From positions 992,001-1,056,000 of the forward strand of contig NZ_CP038020.1 of assembly GCF_010120595.1 (NCBI RefSeq): a stretch of 64,000 nt of DNA, written 5' to 3'. Below the pieces are notes generated by a model. The model worked only from the letters and a program-made list of their open reading frames with translations. It searched no databases and was not told where the DNA came from. Of the stretch, positions 25,693-36,931 are shown piece by piece; positions within the stretch are counted from its first letter, which is position 1; each line of letters starts with the position of its first letter. Source of the DNA: Streptococcus thermophilus. Lineage in GTDB: Bacteria > Bacillota > Bacilli > Lactobacillales > Streptococcaceae. A program made the position numbers and the translations under genes.

Positions 25693-26618
25693 GTGTCAAA
25701 TCGTACGCAAATATTGCTATTATCAAATACTGGGGTAAGGCGGATGCCAAGCGTATGATTCCTTCAACCAGTAGTATCTCACTGACTTTGGAAAATATGT
25801 ATACGGAAACCAAGTTGTCTTTTCTGCCTGAGGATGCGACCAGTGATGTCATGTATATCGGTGACGAGCTCCAAGGGGAAAAAGAAACAACCAAGGCCAG
25901 CAAGGTTTTAGATATCTTCCGTACTGATCCAAATCAGCCTGTCAAAATCGAAACATGGAACAATATGCCAACAGCAGCAGGCCTATCATCAAGTTCCTCA
26001 GGCCTTTCAGCTTTGGTCAAGGCCGCTAACGAGCTCTTCCAAGTAGGAAAAACGCAGTCTGAATTGGCTCAGATTGCCAAGTTTGCTTCAGGATCATCAT
26101 CACGTTCTTTCTTTGGGCCACTGGCAGCTTGGGATAAGGATAGTGGTGAGGTTTATCCAGTTGAAACAGATCTCAAATTGGCCATGGTTATGCTGGTATT
26201 AACAGATCAAAAGAAACCTGTATCAAGCCGAGACGGTATGAAATTGTGTACCGAAACATCGACTTCTTTCCCTGAGTGGATTAAACAGTCTGAGCTGGAT
26301 TATAAGGATATGTTAGGCTACCTCAAGGCTAATGATTTCCAAGCGGTGGGTGAGCTCACTGAAGCCAATGCCCTTCGTATGCACCAAACCACAAGTACGG
26401 CCAACCCTCCATTTTCATATCTAACGGAAGCCTCATACCAGGCAATGGACAAGGTTAAGGCCCTCCGTGCCTCTGGTGAGCAATGTTATTTCACTATGGA
26501 TGCTGGACCAAATGTTAAGGTGCTCTGTCTGGAAGAAGACTTAGACCGCCTAGCAGACCACTTCCGTAAGGATTATCAGGTCATCGTTTCACGCACCAAG
26601 GAGTTGCCAGATGCCTAA
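25674..26618 (+). CDS. mvaD: Diphosphomevalonate decarboxylase
   Basis: A 314-residue GHMP-fold enzyme that turns mevalonate diphosphate into isopentenyl diphosphate and CO2 at the cost of ATP. Seen: SVKSYANIAIIKYWGK at the N-terminus, TAAGLSSSSSG (the phosphate loop), GSSSRSFFG and TMDAGPNVK. The GTG start at 25674 lies inside the end of mvk (19-base overlap) with AAGGAG ten bases upstream. Overlaps on both sides show tight translational coupling. Confidence 0.93.
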   Translation: MDRKPVSVKSYANIAIIKYWGKADAKRMIPSTSSISLTLENMYTETKLSFLPEDATSDVMYIGDELQGEKETTKASKVLDIFRTDPNQPVKIETWNNMPTAAGLSSSSSGLSALVKAANELFQVGKTQSELAQIAKFASGSSSRSFFGPLAAWDKDSGEVYPVETDLKLAMVMLVLTDQKKPVSSRDGMKLCTETSTSFPEWIKQSELDYKDMLGYLKANDFQAVGELTEANALRMHQTTSTANPPFSYLTEASYQAMDKVKALRASGEQCYFTMDAGPNVKVLCLEEDLDRLADHFRKDYQVIVSRTKELPDA

Positions 26619-27606
26619 GCAGTCGGTCAATCAGGTCACAGTAAAAACAGGTGGGAAACTCTACATTGCTGGAGAATATTCAGTCTTAACACCGGGGCAG
26701 ACAGCCCTAATTCAATTTATTCCTATTTTTATGTCAGCAGAGATCAAGAAAGCCCAAACTACCCAGTTGACCTCAGACATGTTTGACTACAGTGTGGACC
26801 GTGAGCCAGACGTAAATTACGCCCTCATTCAAGAGGCCTTGAATACTTTTGAGGCCTATTGTGGTGAGAACTTGCCTACTCTGGACCTTTCAATCACTGG
26901 AAAGTTGGAACGAGATGGGGTTAAATTTGGCATTGGCTCATCAGGTTCAGTTGTAGTATTGACCCTTAAGGCATTGGCAGCATCGCTTCAGAAAGACTTA
27001 TCCAAAGACATTCTCTTTAAATTAGCTAGTTACACCCTCCTCAAACAAGGAGACAATGGTTCTATGGGAGATTTAGCTTGTATCGTATACGAGGATCTGG
27101 TTTCCTATCGCTCCTTTGACCGTGTAAAAATGGCAGAGCTTATAGATCAAATGACTCTATCCGAACTTTTGGAAATAGACTGGGGTTACCGTATCAGTCC
27201 AGTAGTGTCAGTACTAAAAGCTCGCTTCTTAGTGGGGTGGACCAAGCAAGCTGCTATCTCAAAAGACATGGTTAAAATGGTCAAATCTCGCATATCAAGC
27301 AAGTATTTAAGTGAAACAGAAGTTGCCGTCCAAGATGCCATCAAGGCACTGGAAACAGGAAATAAGAATTTGCTTAAGAGAAGCCTTCAAACAGTAAGCG
27401 ACCAGTTAGAATCATTGAGTCCAGATATCTATGTGGACAAGTTGAAAAAACTCAAAGAAGCTGAACAACGGCTTGATGCTATTGCCAAGTCCTCTGGAGC
27501 TGGAGGTGGGGACTGCGGTATCGCCTTTACCTTTGATCAAGCTAGCAGAGATACCCTAGTTGAGCGCTGGCAACAGGCAGGCATAGAGCTCTTGTATGAG
27601 ATTTAG
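26611..27606 (+). CDS. mvaK2: Phosphomevalonate kinase
   Basis: A 331-residue GHMP kinase that adds the second phosphate to 5-phosphomevalonate. GKLYIAGEYSVLTPGQTAL at the N-terminus, the loop KFGIGSSGSVVVLTLKA (about residues 108-124) and the C-terminal SSGAGGGDCGIA are diagnostic. It overlaps mvaD by eight bases. Third gene of the operon; also called pmk. Confidence 0.93.
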   Translation: MPKQSVNQVTVKTGGKLYIAGEYSVLTPGQTALIQFIPIFMSAEIKKAQTTQLTSDMFDYSVDREPDVNYALIQEALNTFEAYCGENLPTLDLSITGKLERDGVKFGIGSSGSVVVLTLKALAASLQKDLSKDILFKLASYTLLKQGDNGSMGDLACIVYEDLVSYRSFDRVKMAELIDQMTLSELLEIDWGYRISPVVSVLKARFLVGWTKQAAISKDMVKMVKSRISSKYLSETEVAVQDAIKALETGNKNLLKRSLQTVSDQLESLSPDIYVDKLKKLKEAEQRLDAIAKSSGAGGGDCGIAFTFDQASRDTLVERWQQAGIELLYEI

Positions 27607-27652
27607 GGTCAGCTTAGTAGAATATAATCCACGCAAGAAAGTAAAGAAATAA

Positions 27653-28660
<1,008 letters not shown>

Positions 28661-28661
28661 G

Positions 28662-28684
28662 AAAGAGCTAAATGCTCTTTTTTC
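28662..28684 (+). terminator. Terminator of the mevalonate operon
   Basis: AAAGAGC (28662-28668), loop TAAAT, GCTCTTT (28674-28680) and a T-run. Confidence 0.85.
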
Positions 28685-28718
28685 ATTACCTTTCATTCTG
28701 CCAAAACCTTTTCATTTA

Positions 28719-28727
28719 TGGTATAAT
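28719..28727 (+). promoter_or_regulatory. Extended -10 promoter of glmU
   Basis: TGGTATAAT, about 200 bases upstream of the glmU ATG, implies a long 5' leader. Confidence 0.6.
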
Positions 28728-28733
28728 AGGGCG

Positions 28734-30312
<1,579 letters not shown>

Positions 30313-30387
30313 GCTTAAGCTCATCTAAGTCTTGGTTCTATTGAGGAGATGAATTAGATTGGGCTTATAGATTGAAGGAGTCAAGTC

Positions 30388-30936
30388 ATGGAGTTTGAAG
30401 AAAAAACACTCAAACGTGAGTTAAAATTTAAGGGACATATTTTTGAAGTTGCAGTGGATGAAGTTCTCTTACCAGACGGTAAGACAGCTGGCCGTGAACT
30501 GATTTTCCACAAGGGAGCAGTGGCCGTTTTAGCTATTACCCCTGAAGGGAAAATTATTATTGTCAAGCAATACCGTAAGGCTATTGAGGCGGTTTCCTAC
30601 GAGATTCCTGCGGGTAAACTGGAAGTCGGTGAGGCTGGCGATGAGATGGCTGCAGCAGCGCGTGAACTTGAAGAGGAAACTCAGTATAGGGGCGAACTTA
30701 AATTGATTCATGAGTTTTACACATCCATTGGTTTCTGTAATGAAAAAATTAAACTCTATGTGGCTACAAACCTCCAGCCTGTTGAAAATCCACGTCCACT
30801 TGACGAAGATGAGTTTCTTGAAATCTATGAGTTGACTTATGAGGAGTGTATGGAACTCGTAGCTTCAGGTGCTATTCAGGATGCTAAAACCATCATTGCT
30901 CTCCAGTACTATGCACTTCATTTTGGAGGAAAATAA
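30388..30936 (+). CDS. nudF: NUDIX hydrolase, ADP-ribose pyrophosphatase type
   Basis: A 182-residue Nudix enzyme. The Nudix box runs from GKLEVGEAGDEMAAAAREL to EEET (about residues 75-97), fitting G-x5-E-x7-R-E-U-x-E-E-x-G-U. The family cleaves ADP-ribose to AMP and ribose-5-phosphate. The assignment rests on overall sequence (FHKGAVAVLAI, IVKQYRKAIE, SIGFCNEKIKLY), which fits ADP-ribose rather than dNTP hydrolases. It lies three bases before macP. Confidence 0.85.
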   Translation: MEFEEKTLKRELKFKGHIFEVAVDEVLLPDGKTAGRELIFHKGAVAVLAITPEGKIIIVKQYRKAIEAVSYEIPAGKLEVGEAGDEMAAAARELEEETQYRGELKLIHEFYTSIGFCNEKIKLYVATNLQPVENPRPLDEDEFLEIYELTYEECMELVASGAIQDAKTIIALQYYALHFGGK

Positions 30937-30939
30937 GTT

Positions 30940-31200
30940 ATGAGTAAGCCACTTTTGACTGACGATGTCATTGAGCAAGCCAAGCGTGGGGAAATTGACT
31001 TAGAGGATCATCCTTATTATCAGGATTACGAGGAAGAGTTCTATGATGAGGACTATGAGGCTAATTATCAGCCCTCTGCATACAAGAGCCGCCGGATTGA
31101 GAATGCTAAACGTAATCAATTTCAGCACAAGCTTAATCGCATTCTCTTTTGGATTGTCGTCCTCTTAATTATTCTCATTGTTGCTGTCTTTTATTTCTAA
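30940..31200 (+). CDS. macP: MacP-like membrane cofactor of a class A penicillin-binding protein
   Basis: An 86-residue protein that starts MSKPLLTDDVIEQAKRGE, has an acidic tyrosine-rich middle (YEEEFYDEDYEANY), a basic stretch and one C-terminal membrane helix (about 66-86). This is the layout of pneumococcal MacP, which activates PBP2a and is a substrate of the StkP kinase. The neighbours, a nudix gene before and mtnN after, also match my recollection of the pneumococcal locus. Identification by sequence and context. Confidence 0.8.
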   Translation: MSKPLLTDDVIEQAKRGEIDLEDHPYYQDYEEEFYDEDYEANYQPSAYKSRRIENAKRNQFQHKLNRILFWIVVLLIILIVAVFYF

Positions 31201-31266
31201 AAAGTCTGGAGTTGGATGGATGTATTTGCTGATCTCTGTTAAGATTACAAGTAAAAAAGGAACTAT

Positions 31267-31959
31267 ATGAAAATCGGAATTATCGCTGCCATGGAGCAGG
31301 AATTAGTGCTTCTAGTGGAGCAATTGGAAAATAAGGTTGAAGAAATTGTTTTAGGCAATATCTACTATACAGGACGATTGGGTAAACATGATGTTGTTTT
31401 GGTGCAATCAGGTGTAGGGAAGGTTATGTCAGCCATGTCTGTGGCTGTTCTGGCAGACCACTTTGAGGTTGATGCCCTAATTAACACTGGCTCTGCAGGA
31501 GCCGTAGCGCCTGAACTTAAGATTGGGGACGTGGTTGTGGCATCAAGATTAGTCTACCACGATGTTGATTTGACAGCTTTTGGCTATGATTATGGTCAAA
31601 TGTCTATGCAGCCGCTTTACTTTGAAAGTGACCCTAGCTTTGTAGAGACTTTTGAAAAGGTTTTGGCTCAAGCCTCTATCGACTCTAAAATTGGTCTTAT
31701 TGCGACTGGTGATAGTTTTATTGCAGGTCAGGATAAGATTGATGCTATTAAAGGGCACTTTCCAGAAGTCTTAGCCGTGGAAATGGAAGGAGCAGCCATT
31801 GCTCAAGCTGCACAAAGTGTGAAGAAGCCTTTCATCGTTGTCCGTGCTATGAGTGATACAGCAGCTCATGACGCTAATATTACCTTTGACGAATTTATTA
31901 TTCAGGCGGGTAAACAATCAGCTGCGATCCTAGTGGAGTTTCTCAAAGAACTTGCTTAA
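31267..31959 (+). CDS. mtnN: 5'-methylthioadenosine/S-adenosylhomocysteine nucleosidase
   Basis: A 230-residue Pfs/MtnN. It removes adenine from methylthioadenosine and S-adenosylhomocysteine, feeding methionine salvage and LuxS-dependent autoinducer-2 formation. MKIGIIAAMEQE at the N-terminus, GSAGAVAPELKIGDVVV, the ribose-binding VEMEGAAIAQ and the catalytic Asp in RAMSDTA are all present. AAAAAGGAA precedes the ATG. It closes the glmU group before a terminator. Confidence 0.95.
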   Translation: MKIGIIAAMEQELVLLVEQLENKVEEIVLGNIYYTGRLGKHDVVLVQSGVGKVMSAMSVAVLADHFEVDALINTGSAGAVAPELKIGDVVVASRLVYHDVDLTAFGYDYGQMSMQPLYFESDPSFVETFEKVLAQASIDSKIGLIATGDSFIAGQDKIDAIKGHFPEVLAVEMEGAAIAQAAQSVKKPFIVVRAMSDTAAHDANITFDEFIIQAGKQSAAILVEFLKELA

Positions 31960-32286
31960 GTAGTATAAATGAGTGTTAAGGTCCACCTTCTTAATAAGGT
32001 TAAAAGCTACTGTCATTCTTAAGAGGATGGCAGTTTTTTTCTACTATACATTCATATAATCTTCCAATCTTTGAAAGCAATAACTTGAATTTCGGCATTT
32101 TTAAAATAGAATCACAATTAAAATTATGGCAAAAAATGAGGAAGTGAAACAATGTTAAAAGAGGGGTCTGACCATAAAGTCTATAATATAAGTTTTTTTA
32201 GATTGCACTATCTATTTACTTGCAAAGTTCTGAAAATAGCGTGTAACTCTTGTTGAAAAGGATTACAAAAATAGGAAGATAGAATT
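31960..32286. other. Intergenic region before the adhesin remnant
   Basis: After the mtnN terminator the sequence is AT-rich without a convincing frame. TATAAT occurs near 32182 and TATTGCAAAG-like A/T stretches follow, but I see no complete promoter. The signal peptide and start of the adhesin behind it are missing. Confidence 0.5.
32009..32040 (+). terminator. Terminator after mtnN
   Basis: ACTGTCAT (32009-32016) pairs with ATGGCAGT (32027-32034, one G-U), then a run of T. Confidence 0.85.
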
Positions 32287-33769
32287 ATGAATAATCTATT
32301 CTGTGATTTAAGGCTGCGTTTCCCTACTAGCTACGATATCAATGTCTATAATCCTAAAAATGAAATTGTGGGTCTTGAATAGATAAATCCTGAAAAGAAT
32401 CGTATCACAACGACTTTTAATAATTATTTCAAGATCCATTTAAACAATAAGCTTATGATTTGGGAGTTGGATACCTTATATTCTGATGAAGTAGAAGAAA
32501 GGGAGCATATTACTCTTGATTTTGTGGGACGTATCATTCAAGTTACAGTGGGTAAAGTGCAGTCACCTCCTCCATGGGAAGAGGTCATCTCTAAATGGGG
32601 AAGCCAAGACAAGCAGAGTCTAACTCTACTAAATTGGCAAATGTGTCTTAACGACTCACGTCTTGTCCATAACAACTTGAGATTGATTGACACTTGGTCT
32701 GACAATCAACGGTTTTTGGACGGTTCTCTACAGCTTCGCTACATTGATTTAGCAGATCCTTGAATTGACAAGGGATCTGCTATAGACCTGATTAAGAGTT
32801 TCTCTTATGACGACTCCCATTTTGATCTTAAACTTAATCAGTTAGACCGCATGGTCTATGTTTGATATCAAACCCGTTTGACACAACCTGTTGAAGAATC
32901 ACACAACCCTGTTAACCGTATTAAGCTTCATGCTGATGTTATTTCTAATTCTTATAAGTCAACCATTCACTTGGATGGAGGTCGTGGAGATGCCATCGGG
33001 GATAACCTTACTCATTTCAATTTTGAACTTGAAAAGGAATTAACAGGTAGAGACCTCAAAGATAGAGAGTTTACATTCAAACTCCTTGATGTTACTGATG
33101 GTGCCAATCCTGTTGAGTTAGGGGAAACCACTAATGATGCCAAGAGTAAAATTGTCGTTTCAGATTTCTCACTTAGCAAGCCAAGCATCTATCATTATTG
33201 CGTGACTGAAGTTCCAGGAAATGATGAAGATGTGGTATATGATAAGCTAGAAGCCGATATCACTATTCAGCTTGTTCGTGAAACTGTCGATAACCAAGTT
33301 AAATTGGTTGCCAAGGTTTCCTACCCAGAAGACGGTAGGTATCTTTAACAATAAGTTTGCGACTCCAGCTAAAGCTACTATTCAGTTCAGCAAGGAATTG
33401 ACTAAGACAGGTGTTATGCAAGATCTAAAAGCAGATCAATTCCAATTTGTCCCTAAAGACCGTTTTAGAAAAGTCCAAGTGACTGTTACTAAGACTGTGG
33501 GTGAAAAGGATAATCTGCTTGTAGCAGCGGTTCTCCTTCCTTTGAATATGAAATTCAACAATAGTTTCATTCTACTAAAACCTCGAACAACACCAACTCC
33601 GCCTACTCCACCGGTGACACCAAAATCAGCTAAGCCAGTTGTATCCTCTGAGAAATCAGGTCCTCAACTTCCAGAGACTAATCAAACTAATGATACTGCT
33701 TGGCTCTCACTAGGAGTGGTAGCAGTCATGGGTGTAGCATATAGCCATCGTCGCCGTAAAAACGTTTAA
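32287..33769 (+). pseudogene. Wrecked LPXTG adhesin / pilin-like protein
   Basis: One frame from ATG 32287 carries three stops (TAG about 32380, TGA at 32761, TGA about 32863), then shifts by one base near 33335 to reach the C-terminus. The first part, with NRITTTFNNYF and EREHITLDFVGRIIQV, resembles N-terminal domains of collagen-binding or Sdr-type adhesins. Then FNFELEKELTGRDLKDREFT to ADITIQLVRE is a streptococcal pilin isopeptide-linkage (FctA/Spy0128-like) domain. A proline-rich wall region, LPETN, a membrane helix and HRRRKNV end it. No signal peptide remains. It cannot make a surface protein. Confidence 0.8.
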
Positions 33770-33785
33770 GACGATGACCTAAAAT

Positions 33786-33808
33786 ATCGAGAGTACTCGA
33801 TCTTTTTT
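33786..33808 (+). terminator. Terminator of the adhesin remnant
   Basis: ATCGAG (33786-33791), loop AGTA, CTCGAT (33796-33801) and a T-run. Confidence 0.8.
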
Positions 33809-33863
33809 GTGCTTTTCTACCCTATCTCATTAAATGAGAAATCAAGATAAAGTTAACTGCAAG

Positions 33864-33892
33864 ATGAAATTTGGTGCAAATTAAGATATAAT
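33864..33892 (+). promoter_or_regulatory. Promoter placing the cpoA start at the transcript 5' end
   Basis: ATGAAA (33864-33869) and a perfect TATAAT (33887-33892), spacing 17. Transcription would start about 33899-33900, at the second of two ATG codons, leaving no leader and no Shine-Dalgarno. Confidence 0.55.
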
Positions 33893-33899
33893 TATGAGT

Positions 33900-34898
33900 A
33901 TGAAAGTTCTACTTTATCTTGAAGGAAAATCGATTCTTGAAAAATCAGGAATCGGACGGGCTCTTCACCATCAGATGCGTGCCTTGGACTTGGCGGGGAT
34001 TCCCTATACAACAGACATCTTGGGTGATTATGATGTTGTTCATATCAATACTTATGGACCACACAGTTTGATGTTGTTGCATGCAGCAAAACGTCGTGGT
34101 AAGAAGGTCATCATGCATGGTCATTCGACACGTGAAGACTTTGAAAATTCATTCATTGGTTCTAACTTCATGGCGTCACTTTTTGGGAAATATTTGACCC
34201 ATATGTATCAAAAGGCTGATTACGTGATTACGCCATCTGAGTATTCTAAAAAATTGATTCAATCTTATGGGGTGACCACACCAATCATTGCTGTTTCAAA
34301 TGGGATTGATCTGAAAAAATACGGCAAGGACCCACGCAAGGAAGAAGTTTTCCGAGATTACTTTGGTATCGAGGAAGAACAACCAGTGGTTATTTGTGCG
34401 GGTCTTTACTTCCAACGTAAGGGAATTGAAGATTTTGTCAAGGTTGCTGAGAAGATGCCACATGTTCGTTTCATTTGGCTAGGCAGTATTAGTAAATGGC
34501 TAATTCCTAAAAAGATTCGAGACATTGTCAATGGTAAGCATCCTGATAATGTCAGCTTCCCAGGTTATTTCACGGGAGATGTCTTCCAGGGAGCTATGAG
34601 TGGTGCCAACGCCTTCTTTTTCCCATCTTATGAAGAGACAGAAGGAATTGTAGTACTTGAAGCCCTTGCTAGTCACCAACATGTAGTCTTACGTGATATC
34701 CCTGTTTATGAGGGTTGGATTGATGAGAAATCTGCTTCATTTGGTCACAATGTGGATGAATTTGTAGTGGCCTTACAAGATATTATCGATGGTAAAGTGG
34801 ACAAGCGTGAAGCAGGATACAAGGTTGCGGAAAGTCGCTCGATTGATGATGTCGCCCAAAAACTTGCTAAAGCCTACAAAGAAGTATTGGAGATTTAA
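33900..34898 (+). CDS. cpoA: Glycolipid glycosyltransferase, CpoA-like (galactosylglucosyl-diacylglycerol synthase)
   Basis: A 332-residue GT4-family retaining glycosyltransferase. It begins MKVLLYLEGKSILEKSGIGRA and has VHINTYGP, VSNGIDLKKYG and FFPSYEETEGIVVLEALAS, the GT4 E-x7-E donor site. It resembles pneumococcal CpoA, which adds galactose to monoglucosyl-diacylglycerol, a membrane lipid and lipoteichoic acid anchor. I choose ATG 33900 over 33894 because the -10 ends at 33892. It ends one base before the next gene, which fits the pair making the two-sugar glycolipid together. Confidence 0.82.
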   Translation: MKVLLYLEGKSILEKSGIGRALHHQMRALDLAGIPYTTDILGDYDVVHINTYGPHSLMLLHAAKRRGKKVIMHGHSTREDFENSFIGSNFMASLFGKYLTHMYQKADYVITPSEYSKKLIQSYGVTTPIIAVSNGIDLKKYGKDPRKEEVFRDYFGIEEEQPVVICAGLYFQRKGIEDFVKVAEKMPHVRFIWLGSISKWLIPKKIRDIVNGKHPDNVSFPGYFTGDVFQGAMSGANAFFFPSYEETEGIVVLEALASHQHVVLRDIPVYEGWIDEKSASFGHNVDEFVVALQDIIDGKVDKREAGYKVAESRSIDDVAQKLAKAYKEVLEI

Positions 34899-36221
34899 AT
34901 GCGTATCGGATTGTTTACGGATACCTATTTTCCACAGGTATCTGGTGTTGCGACTAGTATTCGCACACTGAAGACGCAGTTGGAAAAAATGGGGCATAAT
35001 GTCTTTATTTTTACTACGACTGATAGAGATGTTGATCGCTATGAAGACTGGCAGATTATTCGTATTCCTAGTATGCCCTTCTTTGCTTTTAAGGATCGTC
35101 GAGTGGCTTATCGTGGCTTTTCTAAGGCTTTAGAGATTGCAAAACAGTACAAGCTAGATATTATTCATACGCAGACAGAGTTCTCCTTGGGGCTTCTAGG
35201 GATTGCCATTGCGCGTGAACTTAAGATACCTGTTGTACACACCTATCACACCCAGTATGAAGACTATGTCCGCTATATTGCCAAAGGTATGGTTATTCGA
35301 CCGAGTATGGTTAAGTACATTGTTCGTGGTTTTATGAGTGACTTGGATGGGGTTATCTGCCCGAGTGAGATTGTTTATGACCTTTTGCTCAAGTATAAGG
35401 TTGCTGCTGAGAAAAGGGTCATTCCAACAGGTATTGAACTTGAGAAATTCCAGCGTCCAGAGATTACTGAGGAAGATGTGTCGGACTTGAGAGCCAAGCT
35501 TGGTATTTCCTCAGATGAAACCATGTTGTTGAGCTTGTCTCGTGTCTCTTATGAGAAAAATATCCAAGCAGTTATGGCGGCTCTACCTTCGGTTTTAGAG
35601 GAAGAGGACAAAGTTCGGTTAGTTGTTGCTGGCGATGGACCTTATCTACCACACTTGAAGTCCCAAGCTAAGAAACTTGGTATTGAGGATAAGGTGGTTT
35701 TCACTGGTATGATTGCACCTGGCGAAACAGCTCTTTACTATAAGGCTGCTGATTTCTTTATCTCGGCATCAACCAGTGAGACTCAAGGGTTGACTTATTT
35801 GGAGGCCTTGGCAAGCGGTACACCTATCATTGCTCATGGAAATACTTATTTGGACAATGTCATCACTGACAAGATGTTTGGAATACTGTATTATCATGAT
35901 AATGATTTAGCAGGGGCAATTTTGGAAGCGGCTATAGTAACGCCAGAAAAAGATGAAACTAAGTGGGCTGAGAAGCTCTATGAAATTTCTGCGGAAAACT
36001 TTGGAAAACGTGTCTATGAGTATTACTTGGACCTTACGATTTCTAAGGATTTCCATAATGATCTTAATGGTGAAGATAGCACTATGAAACGATTGACCCG
36101 TATGGTGACTCATTTGCCAACTAAGGCTATTACCTTGCCTGTCAATGGCTCTGTTCGGATTATCAAAGGATCTGCCAAACAGGTCAAGAAAATCAGAAAT
36201 ATCAAAAAATTTTTGGATTAG
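34899..36221 (+). CDS. 1,2-diacylglycerol 3-glucosyltransferase (monoglucosyl-diacylglycerol synthase)
   Basis: A 440-residue GT4 enzyme. MRIGLFTDTYFPQVSGVATSI at the N-terminus, HTYHTQYEDYV, PTGIELEKF, the donor-site FISASTSETQGLTYLEALASG and a basic C-terminal tail are typical of the enzymes that add glucose to diacylglycerol at the membrane surface. It starts one base after cpoA, so the pair is an operon. The order of action is the reverse of gene order: this enzyme makes the substrate for CpoA. Confidence 0.85.
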   Translation: MRIGLFTDTYFPQVSGVATSIRTLKTQLEKMGHNVFIFTTTDRDVDRYEDWQIIRIPSMPFFAFKDRRVAYRGFSKALEIAKQYKLDIIHTQTEFSLGLLGIAIARELKIPVVHTYHTQYEDYVRYIAKGMVIRPSMVKYIVRGFMSDLDGVICPSEIVYDLLLKYKVAAEKRVIPTGIELEKFQRPEITEEDVSDLRAKLGISSDETMLLSLSRVSYEKNIQAVMAALPSVLEEEDKVRLVVAGDGPYLPHLKSQAKKLGIEDKVVFTGMIAPGETALYYKAADFFISASTSETQGLTYLEALASGTPIIAHGNTYLDNVITDKMFGILYYHDNDLAGAILEAAIVTPEKDETKWAEKLYEISAENFGKRVYEYYLDLTISKDFHNDLNGEDSTMKRLTRMVTHLPTKAITLPVNGSVRIIKGSAKQVKKIRNIKKFLD

Positions 36222-36285
36222 GAAAGCTATCACATTTTCCTAGTCAGATAAAATCTTAGATTGATTAATAAAAGAGAAAATTAGC

Positions 36286-36313
36286 TTGAAAAATTACTGT
36301 TTCATGCTATAAT
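36286..36313 (+). promoter_or_regulatory. Promoter of the threonine T-box transcript
   Basis: TTGAAA (36286-36291) and TATAAT (36308-36313), spacing 16, with TGC before the -10 (extended). Confidence 0.7.
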
Positions 36314-36319
36314 AACGCA

Positions 36320-36537
36320 TAGAGACATATCAGTCATGGGAAATCTTTCAGAGAGCGTGCGGTGCTGGAAATCACGCAGAGGACATGGTTGGGACTACTC
36401 GATTAACTTTTTATGCAAACATAAAACGGTGGCCACGTTAGAGCCAATCAGAGGTGTAAGACAGACTTATTTTTTGTCGTACACGAACTAAGGTGGAACC
36501 ACGTTGCGACGTCCTTTTTGGATGTTGCAATTTTTTT
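36320..36537 (+). promoter_or_regulatory. T-box leader, threonine-specific
   Basis: A stem I region with AGAGAGC and GGTGCTGGAAATCACGCAGA is followed by a loop GGGACTACTC that carries the likely specifier ACT (Thr). The T-box AAGGTGGAACCACG is at 36490-36503. The terminator stem is 36504-36514 with 36520-36530 and T at 36531-36537. Uncharged tRNA-Thr would stabilise the antiterminator and let transcription into the MazG-like gene and thrS. Confidence 0.9.
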
Positions 36538-36552
36538 GTGAGGAGACTAACT

Positions 36553-36876
36553 ATGGACTTGCAAGAATTAGTGGACCGTAGTTGGGCAATCCGACAAGCT
36601 TATCACAATTTGGAAGTTAAGTATCATGATTCCAAGTGGACGGTAGAAGAGGACCTCTTGGCTTTATCTAATGATATTGGAAATTTCCTACGACTAGTGA
36701 TGAGAAAGCAAGGACGCTACTATGATGAAATACCCCACACACTGGAACAAAAACTTTCAGAAAATATCTGGTGGCTAATAGAACTTTCTCAACGTTTGGA
36801 TGTAGATATTCTGACGGAAATGGAAAACTTCCTCTCTGATAAAGAAAAGCAGTTGAACATTAAGACTAGGAGGTAG
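36553..36876 (+). CDS. MazG-like protein
   Basis: A 107-residue helical protein. ATG 36553 follows AGGAGA; the longer frame from 36493 runs through the T-box terminator and is rejected. WTVEEDLLALSNDIGNFLRL resembles the first helices of all-alpha NTP pyrophosphatases of the MazG-like group, in which the helix motif E-x-x-E/D binds magnesium. It sits between the threonine T-box and thrS, so it should be expressed when threonine is short. Its substrate is unknown. Confidence 0.7.
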   Translation: MDLQELVDRSWAIRQAYHNLEVKYHDSKWTVEEDLLALSNDIGNFLRLVMRKQGRYYDEIPHTLEQKLSENIWWLIELSQRLDVDILTEMENFLSDKEKQLNIKTRR

Positions 36877-36931
36877 TCTGATAGTCAAAAGTCAATGCTT
36901 AGAAACTATGAAATAATAAAAGGAGAAAATT

